Source: Leucaena leucocephala (lineage: Eukaryota; Streptophyta; Magnoliopsida; Fabales; Fabaceae). Taken from it: a DNA stretch of 64,000 nucleotides. This document shows, piece by piece, positions 46,276 to 57,895 of the stretch; the stretch's first letter is position 1, and each line of letters opens with the position of its first letter. The notes under the pieces were generated by a model. That model was given only the letters and a program-made list of their open reading frames with translations. It was not told the origin of the DNA and ran no database searches. The position numbers and the translations under genes were made by a program. The DNA is taken from contig CM073524.1 of NCBI GenBank assembly GCA_037074615.1, positions 19,731,406 to 19,795,405 on the forward strand, in the 5' to 3' direction.

Positions 46276-46395
46276 GGGTTAAAGTCCTCATGTGCCTAGA
46301 GAACAAAACTATGCTCTCGTGTGGCCTCAGGGCTGCCTAAGGGAAAAGCGGACAATATCTATGTGGAAGGGTGCTGGGCTGTTAGAGAACATAAG
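46276..46395 (+). mobile_element. Element F, right part
   Basis: Continues element F after D. GGACAATATC and a CTGGGCTGTTAG end match the expected terminus of the same plant repeat. It contains a second version of the AGTCCTC...GGACAATATC unit. Confidence 0.45.
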
Positions 46396-46897
46396 TAATG
46401 GTGCTAGATGATGAATGAGATTTATGTGATCTAAGTTGGTTAGAATCAAGAAGAAGACCAGGAATGAACCATAGTCCGGTCAAGAGTAGACTGAGACTAA
46501 TGTATACGCGCGGAAAGAGTTAAGAGATAGTAGTAAGACACCAATGTTACTCCAGATAAATGGAGACTGTTCCGCTCACGTGAGAAGTAATTCTTGAGTA
46601 AGATTATAAAAAGTATTCTTCTCAGTTAAATAGAGATAAGAGTGAGGCTAAGGGTTAAAAAGAGAAAGAGGAACCCTTTGATGAAATATGTACCCGAGTT
46701 CATCCACATGAGCAATGAGAGTTGAATGAATAAGAAGTCAGTTAATGGGTTGAATTCCGTGTTATAACGAAAAAGTTTTTCTCAGGTAGTCACAGAAGTT
46801 CAATAGAGCGGTAGCTGTAAGCAAGATTAGAAAAAGAAAGATAGCCACGGTTCTAAAGATAAAGTAACTCCCCTATTCGATAGAAAGGTCGAGTCTA

Positions 46898-46915
46898 TAC
46901 CCTGATAAGAGGGTA
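46898..46915. repeat. TACCCT/AGGGTA hairpin (element C copy)
   Basis: Perfect 6-bp arms around GATAAG. The loop differs from that in E, while the arms are unchanged. Confidence 0.7.
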
Positions 46916-47464
46916 GTATGGCAGCCTAAGTGAAATAGATAGATGTTTCAGGATGAATGATCAGGATATGATAGGCAATATGATAAAGGAAATATGTTTT
47001 GAGGCTTACTTAGTTTATTACAATGTCTGATGGATGGTTGAGCAAATTATGATGATGAATAGTTGCATCTCCTTGCAGTTGTCATATAATGACATGCATG
47101 TTAGAGTATGCCATGATGAATACTCCCATTTCACAGTATATGCAGGGTAGAGTATATATGGTGAGGAAGTTATGAGAAAATTATGTTGCTCCCATACCAT
47201 ATGATATGCAATAAGGAATGTATTGAGGATGATAGATAGTCTCAGTTTATGGGACGATAAGTTATGATATAATATTGTGATATGATTTATCATTGGGGTG
47301 ATTCAGGTTTTTCTATAGGCTTACGAATGCAGTACTCAGAGCCATTTCTATTGAAGGAATGGTATACAGAAAGAGTTAGATTTGAAACAGATGACTCTGA
47401 GATAGAGACTAGATTCAGATGAGTACAGATCACTCTTCAGATAAGAGTTGGATCTGATGCAGTC

Positions 47465-47921
47465 TGCTCGCAGTTAGAGTATAGTTCAAATGGCTCGCAG
47501 TTAGAGCACAGATTTACATGAGAAGTTATGATGAGGCCATAGCAGTAGAATGCAATGGCAGCTGGTTAAACCATGATTGCACAAGGCATGGTAAGCCACA
47601 GTAAGAGAAAGATGAGAAGGAACTCCTGAGTCAGAGAGGAAATAAGTAAAGTCTTGGGAAATAATATGGGCTACTGAACTTAATATTTTTAAATTTTTAT
47701 TGAGTTATCAACAAGTAGAAATGGTGAACCCTATAACTTAGTCTGTTAGTTTAAGATCTTCGGGAGATATACAGAATCGCAGTTAGATTCTGGAGGGTCA
47801 CAGTTAGATCCTAGCATGGCTCCAGGGTCGCAGTTAGATCCTAACAGTTCCAGAGTCGCAGTTAGATTCTAAAGAGGCTAACGGTTGATCGCAGTTAGAT
47901 CCCGAGGTCACAGTTAGACCT
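47465..47921 (+). repeat. Constant-loop hairpin array (element C copy)
   Basis: Eight units at 47465-47481, 47493-47507, 47772-47792, 47794-47812, 47824-47842, 47852-47870, 47887-47901 and 47905-47921. The 7-nt loop is GCAGTTA or ACAGTTA and the inner pairs are TC/GA. The outer 2-5 pairs vary and covary: CAGAATC/GATTCTG, AGGTC/GACCT, GCTC/GAGC, and G.U pairs in AGGGTC/GATCCT and AGAGTC/GATTCT. Confidence 0.88.
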
Positions 47922-48673
47922 AGCGTAAGGAAAGTAATGAGCCATGAGATATGAGTACAATGTAGTATCTCTTTGGGAAGATGAATGCCAAAGACGAAGT
48001 TAAGGTAAGGAAGCTTTACTAGTTGATAAACTCATCTAGAAAATTATTTATAATGATTTTTCTCAGATAGCCTATATTATACAGACTGAACTTAGTTTTC
48101 TTTAAACAAAGACGGAGTCCAAGTTAAAGTCTGAGTGCTGATATTTAAAAATTTTATAGAAGTATGCCTGAGGAACAAAGAAGAGAACCCCATATGTTTT
48201 GAGAACAGAAAAGTATGAGCAGATAAATCCTCCAGATGAGGATAAAAAGATTAAAAGGCTAGAGAGACCTAGAGAAGAAGGTCTAAAGTAAAGATAGAAC
48301 CCAGTAGTTCTATGAGATAGAGAATGCTAAGGCTTAGAAGAGTAATGTAGCCTTCATCTAGAAAGATGTTAAGGGGTAAGATATGAAAGAGTGTAAATAC
48401 CATAGAAGTTTGACATATATATGATGAATGATAAACAAAGTTATGAAAAGTTAAAAAGGTTATGAACATTAAAGGATTAAAACCCTTCTGCAAAGTCCAA
48501 ATAAGAGTGGATTTGAAATGAAAGATTTAAATTATGACTTTGTTCAGGAGAATGAGAAGCAAAAGAGCAATACTCTCCTGAGAGGCTGATAAAGTCATAA
48601 GAGAATGTTAGACTTATGGTATCTCAGAATATTTCATGATAAGATAAGTTATGAAAGAATAAGATACGCCATG

Positions 48674-50165
48674 TGTCACATCCTTATTTTTATATATCTT
48701 AAGGACCATTCAGTAGCACTTAGAACCACTTTCAGGGTCATTGAAGTCTAAACTCTTAATCTGGAATTTTATTCATATCGGGTACTGTTCACTGTGGCAA
48801 ATTCCAGATGAGTGACCTGACTTTGAAATTCATAACTAATTCTAGAAAAATTGAAATGAAGTGGTTCAAATTGATACATGAATATAACTTAATTATATTT
48901 CAGGGAAAAATAATTGGTTGACCATTACTTGACAAATTCAACGTGGGTCAACGTTTCAATTTTACTGTTCATCCAATGACTTTCTCCTGAATCCAGCATT
49001 CTGGTCCCAACTTTAACAATTTATATCTTTTCGTGTATACATCCAAATGAGGCAATATATATATAAAATTAAATCTTAGGATGTATACTATTTACCATAA
49101 AAATATCATACATTTATTCAACCATTCTCTATTTTTAAAGATTTATCAAACATCCATAGGTCTTCACGAGTTACTATTCATAAGGCCATTTTTCAGCAAC
49201 CAACTTTACATATTAGTGCATATATACATCACATATCAGTCAAACATGCCAGATAACAATTATTATTAAATAATCTACTGTTATACATCAGTGCATGATT
49301 AACATCCTCATATTTCTGTGACACTTTTCGTTGTCTAAAATCCAGCAGCAAAACTGCTACATTCCGTCTGTAGAAAGTAACCGATCTTGTACCGATTCGG
49401 TAATTCCCGTAAGAGCTACCATTCTACGTAAGTACCCAGGAAAGACTGAATGAACCTAATAGGTCCACTCACTTCCAGCCTCCTTAGACAGCACCTACGT
49501 ACCCAGGCATCTGACTGTTGTTACCCGACCTCATTCAGTCTTAGTTTAAATACCGATAAATCTCCCTATCGGATCCCTGGAGGTCATACCCCATCTGGAT
49601 TTTCTAATTTGCGGATAACTTTTCCTACAGACCTCCTATCGGTATTCTGTCAGTTTCCCGACATCCGCCCCATAAGGGTGCATCATCCTGTAATTTCTTA
49701 CTTATATCTGAAATCTAGGGTATTCGGTAGAAATTTTTATAACTTTTGGACGATCAGTCCATTTCTGGCTATCTGGAGTCTTCAAAATTTCCAGTATTAG
49801 GCTGGATTACCCAGCGTCACTTGCCCTACCTTCTGGTAGAATATGGGGCTGATCGGAGTACGATCATTGTTTTGCCTATTTTCGGTCCAAGTTTTCATAA
49901 TTACACTTTTGACCCAGAAACTTTTCTTCTTTTCATCTAAGTCCCTTTATTTGGCTAAAATTACACTTAAGGACCCCACATTTTTGTCTACCTTTCTTTC
50001 CTAACCTTAAACTTTCCTTAATTGCATTTAAGTCCTTTCATTTCCTTTCTTTTGCAATTTAACCCTTTTCTTTACATAAAGGACCACATCTATTTCCTGA
50101 AAAAGAACTCATATATTCCATTTAATCTGTACATAGAAATCAGTACAGAAATTAAGAATATTACA
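48674..50165 (-). mobile_element. Solo LTR S7 (gypsy-type, internally deleted, 1.49 kb)
   Basis: Starts TGTCACATCC, ends AATATTACA, with TSD CCATG (48669-48673 and 50166-50170). The conserved block is at 49390-49505, after which the sequence jumps to the distal part of the LTR at about 49505, removing TATA box and hairpin. Confidence 0.9.
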
Positions 50166-50170
50166 CCATG

Positions 50171-50528
50171 ATATAGCCAGACTTGGCTAGATATACCACG
50201 ATACAACATGAGAAGTATGTAATGAGATACACTATGATAAATGTGTAAGGTGGCACGCAATAAGAAATATGCATTTTATGAGCAAATAGAGAGGCCCCTT
50301 ATTGAAAAAGGGATAAGATGATGAATGTTAGGCTACAGATAGAGATGAGAGTTTTCACTCCTTGCATAAAATGCCAGGCATTATGTTTGAAAATACGCTA
50401 AAGCTCCGAATGTTAGAGCTGTGTAAGCTCCAAGTGTTAGAGCTGTGCATATTCAGAAAAGGAATGCTTGAGCTCCGATGTTAGAGCTTTGCATTTATGA
50501 GCAGGTATGCAGTCCTACAATTTGAGGG
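50171..50528 (+). mobile_element. Element C interior between S7 and S8
   Basis: Non-coding, homologous to A 1400-1680 in reverse. Contains the second hairpin array. Confidence 0.7.
50402..50488 (+). repeat. AGCTC/GAGCT hairpin array (element C)
   Basis: Three perfect 5-bp stems at 50402-50420, 50426-50444 and 50471-50488. The loops CGAATGTTA, CAAGTGTTA and CGATGTTA all end in GTTA before GAG, as in the other array. Confidence 0.8.
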
Positions 50529-50533
50529 CCAGG

Positions 50534-53500
50534 TGAAACATCCTCCTTTATATCTCTCAGAGTACTCTTGCTATAGCACTCTCAACTGGATTATATCTCT
50601 CTTGCCGGAAATTCTGGTAGAAAATATCTGTACTGATTCGGTAATTCTCCATGAGAACTACCATTCTACTTAAGTACCCAGGAAAAACTGGATGAACCAG
50701 CTAGGCCCACTCACTTCCAGCCTCCTTAGACAGCACCTACGTACGCAGTACTCTGTATAGTCTACCAGCACAATGGCATTTTTCTAGTACACATCTTTAA
50801 AGCTTGACCTTAAATCTTGAACTTAAACCTTAACCTTACTTATATTCAATTGGAACTATTTTAGAACATTGGAATACCTCTTAACCTCAAAAATATGAGT
50901 TTGCAAGAGTTGGGCTTACGGGTACTGTTCACTGCCACTATTCACTGGGTAATTCCAGATTACAGCCTGAACTTTGAAAATTCATAACTAAATCTAGAAA
51001 AATTGTTTTGAGGTGATTATAATTTTTAATGAAAGATCTTTCATTTAAATTTGATATAAAAATATAAAAATGAGGTTTCCTTGTCCATATCAAATCAGTT
51101 TATTCGTTGAACTTTACTGTTCATTTGGTAAATCTGAGAGTTCCAGTTTCTTTGCCCCATTTTCAAAAATTCATTTCTCCTTGTATACTTATACAATTTA
51201 GTTGAATTACCTATGGATTTAAATCTTAGAATGTGTACTTTAAGCTCACCAAATATCTCGGAAAAACTCATTCATTTACTATACAAAAATTGTGTTGGAA
51301 CCTCACTGTATCGCAGGACTAGTTTTATCTTGATCCAGAGTTCAAGTCCAACTTTGAAAAATCATATCAGTTTGAAACTTAACCAAATTAGGCGTTCTTG
51401 GTGTCCAATTAAAGCTCTGGATCTTAGCTATGTTCATGCCAAATTTCACATGAAACTGAATAGAATAAGTTACTCAAACTATCGCTGGAATTAATCTGCC
51501 TCAGCTCGGTTCCAGGGAGTAAATTCATTATACATACAAATATATCATCACATAAATTAAAGGCATCTTTCCAAGTCATACACCATTCATACATCAACAA
51601 TTACCTCCTTCCTTGTGATGTTCCAGCACCTAGATCATGGTTATGGGGGGTGAGATTCTGGGGAATCTCAGTAGCAAACAATACCAAACAATGCATGTAT
51701 TAATGTAAAGACTTGTGCTTGCTTGTGAAAGTGTTATCATAGTGTGATGAGCATGCTTCTATGTATCATATGAAATACAATTGGCCAAAGAAATCATAAA
51801 ATAATAGAGCTTCAATCATCTACCATATACACACAATTCAACCAAGCCATAGCACAATCAAGCATACATTACATACATACAAGTTTAGGGTAAGTCCACT
51901 ACCTTAGATTTAAGCTCTCTTTCTTATGCTTGCACTTGCTTCCCAAGCTTTTTGGTCAATCATTCCCCAACACCTTCTTAGAGGTTTCAAGGTCCTAAAC
52001 ACATTCATATTCATTACATAATCCATTAGGACCATGAACTCAAATACTACTCAAGACTACCTCTCTTGAACCTCTAACTTGCTTTAACTAACATAACTTT
52101 ATTTAATCTTTGCCAATTAACTTGGCCTTTGAACCAATTGATGTCTTGACCTTACCCTACACAATTTCACCTTTTGAATCCATTTATGAACTCAAAATAA
52201 CCAAATTCTAGCAACAATATACTGTTCTATACAGATTTGGAAAAGCATGCATAAATCTTCCAAAAATTCCCATTTTGGTTCCAATACTTCCCATACTTGT
52301 TCCTCCACTTTTTCCCCCACACAAAATCTCATTTTAAGACCATTGGAAGCATCAAAATCATGAAATTCAAATCACTGTTCACGCGAGTGAACAGTAACCG
52401 TGAGGAATTTTTAACATTATAACCTTTAATTCCAATGGTTTCCAAGGTTCAAAACCTTTCCAATCCTACACAAAATCATCATATAAACTCAATGGAAGCA
52501 TTAAATCATTTAAATTCCATGTCCTTCTATTATGAACAGTGCAAACCGAAATGGTAAAGTCAAGAACATCAACTTACTTCACAACCAAGCATGTAACTAA
52601 CTTGTTTAAGCTTGTCTTAACTATCTATGACTTAAAACTCATATTCCTTTCACATATACACAAAAATTCCAGCAGCATCTCCCCAAGATTTAAGCCTCAA
52701 AAACCACTTAAACTCAAGCACAAACCATAAGAACAAAAGGTAGAAGAAAGGAGACAACTTACCTTACTTGTTTCTTCAAGATCCTTGCTTCCTCCAAGCT
52801 TGAGAAATATTTTGCAAGAGCTTCCTTCTCCTTTCTTGCTCATGGTTTTGGACTTGTAAATGGGGGGTATTTATAGCAAAAGTCATGTGCCATTTGAAGG
52901 CCAAGATCACCTTGAGAACTATTTGATCTAATGGTTAAAGGTTTGATCTTGAAATGTCTTTTCTCTTTACACTCATGACCTTACCACCATGACATCACTA
53001 CCAAGCCAAGTTGAGATAACAGGACATGACAAAAATCAGCTCCTCCTCTTGTCTTGTACACCATGTGCAATGTCCTTGTGGGTCCCACCATGTGCAAACT
53101 CTAATTCTTACTTTATCTCTTTTGTTTCTTTTAAAAAAAATCCATAAATTATTCATTATTGGGCTTGGGCTCCAAGATAACTTTTGGGACTTATTGGGCT
53201 GGCCTAGGACAAAAATGTTGGGCCTCTTTTAGGTCCAATAGCTAATTGGCCCAAATCCCAATGTACTTTCCTCATACCGATATCCGTAAATTACCCTGAT
53301 CTTAGCATAAATGCTAAACACCTCTTTTAATTGTTCTAACATTTTTAGAAATTCATTCTAATATGAAATGAATTCTCTACAAAGTTTCATAATTTTTTGA
53401 GACCCAGAAGTCCTGTTAAAAATTATATATGTTTCCTTTAACCCTTTATCGGTGTCCTTTTTCACCGCAAATTCCATAATTAATTCTACAGGATTCCTTT

Positions 53501-53791
53501 TTAACTTCTGTCAACTCCATAAATTCTCATATTAATTATAATAATTTACTATCAAATTTTATCTGATATCCATCCCTTGAATGAAATAACCAAAATGCCC
53601 TCCATTTACTTCTAGTTTCTTAGGGCATCACAGTGGCATTTTCATAATTTTGCACTTTGGATCTTACACTTTCTTCCTCTTCCAATTTAATCCCTTTATT
53701 TACATAAATAGCCACATCTTTTCCTGATAAATCTCATATATATTTCATTCAATCTGTACATACAACTCAGTACAGAAAATTAGGGATGCCA
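50534..53791 (-). mobile_element. Solo LTR S8 (gypsy-type, family I, 3.26 kb)
   Basis: TGAAACATCC to GGATGCCA (terminal bases changed), TSD CCAGG (50529-50533 and 53792-53796). Hairpin 51652-51669, TATA box 52868-52875, conserved block 50630-50750. Highly similar to S1. Confidence 0.92.
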
Positions 53792-53796
53792 CCAGG

Positions 53797-54362
53797 CATT
53801 ATACATGTTAGAGTATGTGCTCCTATTTAGTAGCAAAAGTAAAGAATGGATAGTTACATAAGTCCTCTCTCTGTATGATGTTAAGTGAGTAACGATGATG
53901 AGAACATATAATGATATGAAAAGAGAAACAAAATGCTGCAGATGTTAAGACAGTATGCGAGATGCTAAGGAGAGTAACAAGAGATAAATGCTAGAAGTAT
54001 GATGAGTAATTAATGAAAACTCCCGAATACAGTAATATTCGAGAGAGTTTGATATGAAAGAAATGGACACTACTCATAAGCCTAGTACAATGAGTTGTCT
54101 ATAAGCAAATGGATGCATAGTAGGTGAGTAAGTAGCAACATAAAGTAATATTTAACTCTAAATGAGTTGATTCAGATAAAAAAGAGTAATTATAGCATGG
54201 ACATAAAGCGGATAATGAAAGTACTCCGCTAGATGAGAAGATAGAAGATAAGAGATAGATACCCCGATTCTTAGTCATAAAGCAGAAAGAGATTTAAAGA
54301 GGATGTATATTTAAGATTGTTGACTAAGGTACTAAGTAAATTTCGAGGACAAAATTTATTTT
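53797..54362 (+). mobile_element. Element C interior, 3' end
   Basis: Non-coding, purine-rich, matches A near 1380-1440 in reverse. It ends with TTTCGAGGACAAAATTT before the polypurine tract. Confidence 0.7.
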
Positions 54363-54376
54363 AAGGGGGAGAGAAA
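54363..54376 (+). promoter_or_regulatory. Polypurine tract of element C
   Basis: AAGGGGGAGAGAAA directly precedes the 3' LTR. Confidence 0.88.
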
Positions 54377-57300
54377 TGTAACATCCCTAATTTTCTATAC
54401 TGAGTTGTATGTACATATTGAATGAAATATATATGAGATTTATTAGGAAAAGATGTGGCGATTTATGTAAAGAAAGGGATTAAATTGGAAGAGGAAGAAA
54501 GTGTAAGATCCAAAGTGCAAAATTATAAAAATGCCACTGTAATGCCCTAAGAAACTAGAAGTAAATGGAGGGCATTTTGGTCATTTCATTCAAGGGATGG
54601 ATATCAGATGAAATTTGATAGTAAAGTATTATAATTAATATGAGAATTTATGGAGTTGACAGAAGTAAAAAAGGAGTCCTGTAGAATTAATTATGGAATT
54701 TACGGGAAAAAAGGACACCGATAAAGGGTTAAAGGAAACGTATGTAATTTTTAACAAGATTTCTGGGTCTCAGAAAATTATGAAACTTTGTAGAGAATTC
54801 ATTTTATATTAGAATGAATTTCTAAAAATGTTAGAACAATTAAAAGAGGTGTTTAGTATTTATGCCAAAAAAGTACATTGGGATTTGGGCCAATTAGCTA
54901 TTGGACCTAAAAGAGGCCCAACATTTTTGTCCTAGGCCAGCCCAATAAGGTCCAAAAGTTATCTTGGAGCCCAAGCCTAATAATGAATAATTTATGGATT
55001 TTTTTTAAAAGAAACAAAAGAGATAAAGTAAGAATTAGAGTTTGCACATGGTGGGACCCACAAGGACATTGCACATGGCATACAAGACAAGAGGAGGAGC
55101 TGATTTTTGTCATGTCATGTTATCTCAACTTGGCTTGGTGGTGATGTCATGAGTGAAAAGAGAAAAGACATTCCAAGATTAAACCTTTAACCATTAGATT
55201 AAATAGTTTCCAAGGTGATCTTGGCCTTCAAATGGCACATGACTTTTGCTATAAATATCCCCATTTACAAGTCCAAAACCTAGAGCAAGAAAGGAGAAGG
55301 AAGCTCTTGCAAAATATTTCTCAAGCTTGGAGGAAGCAAGGATCTTGAAGAAACAAGTAAGGTAAGTTGTCTCCTTGCTTCTACCTTTTGTTCTTATGGT
55401 TTGTGCTTGAGTTTAAGTGGTTTTTGAGGCTTAAATCTTGGGGAGATGCTGCTGGAATTTTTGTGTATATGTGAAAGGAATATGTGTTTTAGGTCATAGA
55501 TAGCTAAGATAAGCTTAAACAAGCTAGTTACGCGCTTGGTTGTGAAGTAAGTTGATGTTCTTGACTTTACCATTTCGGGTTGTACTGTTCATACACTGTT
55601 CATGATAGAAGGAAATGGAATTTTAATGATTTAATGCTTCCATTGAGTTTATATGATGATTTTGTGTAGGATTGGAAAGGTTTTGAACCTTGGAAACTAT
55701 TGGAATTAAAGGTTATAATGTTGAAAATTCCTCACGGTTACTGTTCACTCGCGTGAACAGTGATTTGAATTTCATGATTTTGATGCTTCCAATGGTCTTA
55801 AAATGAGATTTTGTGTGGGGAAAAAGTGGAGGAACAAGTATGGGAAGCATTGGAATTAAAATGAGAATTTTTGGAAGATTTATGTATGCTTTTCCAAATC
55901 GGTACAGAACAGTGTATTCTTGCTGGAATTTGGTTATTTTGAGTTCATAAATGGATTCAAAAGATGAAATTGTGTAGGGTAAGGTCAAGACATCAATTGG
56001 TTCAAAGGCCAAGTTAATTGGCAAAGATTAAAGAAAATTATGTTAGTTAAAGCAAGTTACAGGTTCAAGAGAGGTTGTCTTGAGTAGTGTTTGAGTTCAT
56101 GGTCCTAATGGATTATGTAATGAATATGAATGTATTTAGGACCTTGAAACCTCTAAGAAGGTGTTGGGGAATGATTGACCAAAAAGCTTCATGATTGGAA
56201 AGCTTGGGAAGCAAGTGCAAGCATAAGAAAGAAAGCTTAAATCCAAGGTATAGTGAACTTACCCTAAACTTGTATATATGTAATGTATGCTTTATTGTGC
56301 TATGGCTTGGTTAAATTGTGTGTATATGGTAGATGATTGAAGCTCTATTATGTTATGATTACTTTGTCCAATTGTATTTCATATGATACATGGAAGCATG
56401 CTCATCATACTATGATAACACTTTCACAAGCAAGCACAAGTCTTTACATTAATACATGCATTGTTTGGTATTGTTTGCTACTGAGATTCCCCCGAATCTC
56501 ACCCCCCCCCCATAACCATGATCTAGGTGCTGGAACATCATAAGGAAAGAGGTAATGGTGGATGTATGAATGGTGTATGACTTGAAAAGCATGCCTTTAA
56601 TTTATGTGATGATGTATTGGTATATATATTGTATGCATGCACTGGATCCGATGAGAGTCAGTCTACTTCCAGCGATAGTTTGAGTAGCTTATCCAGTGAT
56701 TTTTTATGTGAAATTTGGTATGAACATAGCTAAGATCCAGATATTTAATTGGGCACAAATAACTCCTCATTTGGTTAAGAAATCGAATTGTTATGATTTT
56801 TGAAAGTCGGGAGTTAAAATCTGGAATAAGATAATACGACTACTCAGAGGCAGTGAGGTTCATGCGCTAATTTCATATAGTAAATGAATGAGTTTTTCCT
56901 TTAAATTTTATAACATTAAAGTACACATTATTATATTTAAATACATATGTAATTCGACTCAATTGGATAAGTATACAAGGAGAAATGAATTTTTGAAAAT
57001 GGGGCAAAGAAACTAGAACTTCCAGATTTACCAAATGAACAGTAAAGTTCAACGAATAAACTGATTTGATCTGGACAAGGAAACCTCATTTTGATATTTT
57101 TATATCAAATTTGAATGAAATATATTTCATTATAAATTGGATTCACCTCAAAACGATTTTTCTAGATTTGATTATGAATTTTCAAAGTTCAGGCTGTAAT
57201 CTGGAATTACCTAGTGAATAGTGATAGTGAACAGTACCCGTAAGCCCAACTCTTGGAAATTAATGTTTTTAAGTTTAAGAGGTATTCCAATGATCTAAGA

Positions 57301-57624
57301 TAATTCCAATTGAGTATATGAAAGTTTAAGGTTAAGGTCAAGATTTAAGGTTAAAATTTAAAGATGTGTACTAGAAAAATGCCGTTGTGCTGGTAGACTA
57401 TACAGAGTACTGTGTACGTAGGTGCTGTCTAAGGAGGCTGGAAGTGAGTGGACCTAGCCGGTTCATCCAGTCTTTCCTGGGTACTAACGTAGAATGGTAG
57501 TTCTCATGGGGAATTACCGAATCAGTACAGTTATTTTCTACCAGAACTTTTGGCAAGAGAGATATAATCCATTTGAGAGTGCTATAGCAAGAGTACTCTG
57601 AGAGATATAAAGGAGGATGTTTCA
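54377..57624 (+). mobile_element. Element C 3' LTR
   Basis: TGTAACATCC to GGATGTTTCA, 3248 bp, colinear with the 5' LTR. TATA box 55250-55257, hairpin 56483-56500, conserved block 57405-57525. The right flank ATAAA (57625-57629) is the TSD partner now found inverted at 10544-10548. Confidence 0.93.
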
Positions 57625-57629
57625 ATAAA

Positions 57630-57895
57630 CACTTCGAATAAGGCCCTTATCGATAAATTATCAGCTATTTATTGAAAATATGGTTGTTACTGTTCAGTTC
57701 ATCAAAACCCTTTTCAAAAAGTCTATCAGAATCTCTTAACCCAAAGTTCATAATCGTTTCCATAACTCCCTCTGAGCAATTAAAATTGTCTGAATCTATT
57801 TCCCCAACCTTCCAAGATAACTCTCATCCAAACCATCAATCTACTTCCTCGTCATCGTAAAAAACTTCACTATTTATCATCTTTTCAGTCAAGCA
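57630..57895 (+). mobile_element. Element B interior before the envelope-like region
   Basis: AT-rich. It begins with TCGAATAAGG/CTTATCGATAA inverted motifs like those in the inverted segment, supporting original continuity. A short Ser/Pro-rich frame at 57672-57860 has no recognisable family. Confidence 0.5.

Larger units (their letters stand above)
46396..48668 (+). mobile_element. Element C interior, middle segment
   Basis: Non-coding. Matches E 21557-23080 in reverse complement, but 46520-46800 has no clear counterpart there. Contains a weak gag-like echo near 46665-46740, the TACCCT hairpin and the constant-loop hairpin array. It ends at the TSD of S7. Confidence 0.75.
11679..57624 (+). 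mobile_element. Element C: long-LTR gypsy-type element, apparently non-coding (LARD-like)
   Basis: Two direct LTRs of 3270 and 3248 bp flank a PBS (14952-14963), roughly 5.5 kb of interior once insertions are removed, and a polypurine tract (54363-54376). The right flank is ATAAA, and the left TSD is found after undoing the adjacent inversion. The sequence before the PPT reads TTTCGAGGACAAAATTT, a phrase common just upstream of the PPT in plant Ty3/gypsy elements. The interior contains no recognisable gag, protease, RT or integrase, so C resembles a large retrotransposon derivative moved in trans. Its interior is homologous to that of E and A. It hosts S2, F with D, S7 and S8. Confidence 0.85.

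Noticed and set aside
47465..47921. Reading the hairpin array as a coding repeat or as anticodon-arm-like tRNA relics
   Set aside because: The spacing is irregular and not a multiple of three, and the loop does not fit the anticodon-loop pattern.
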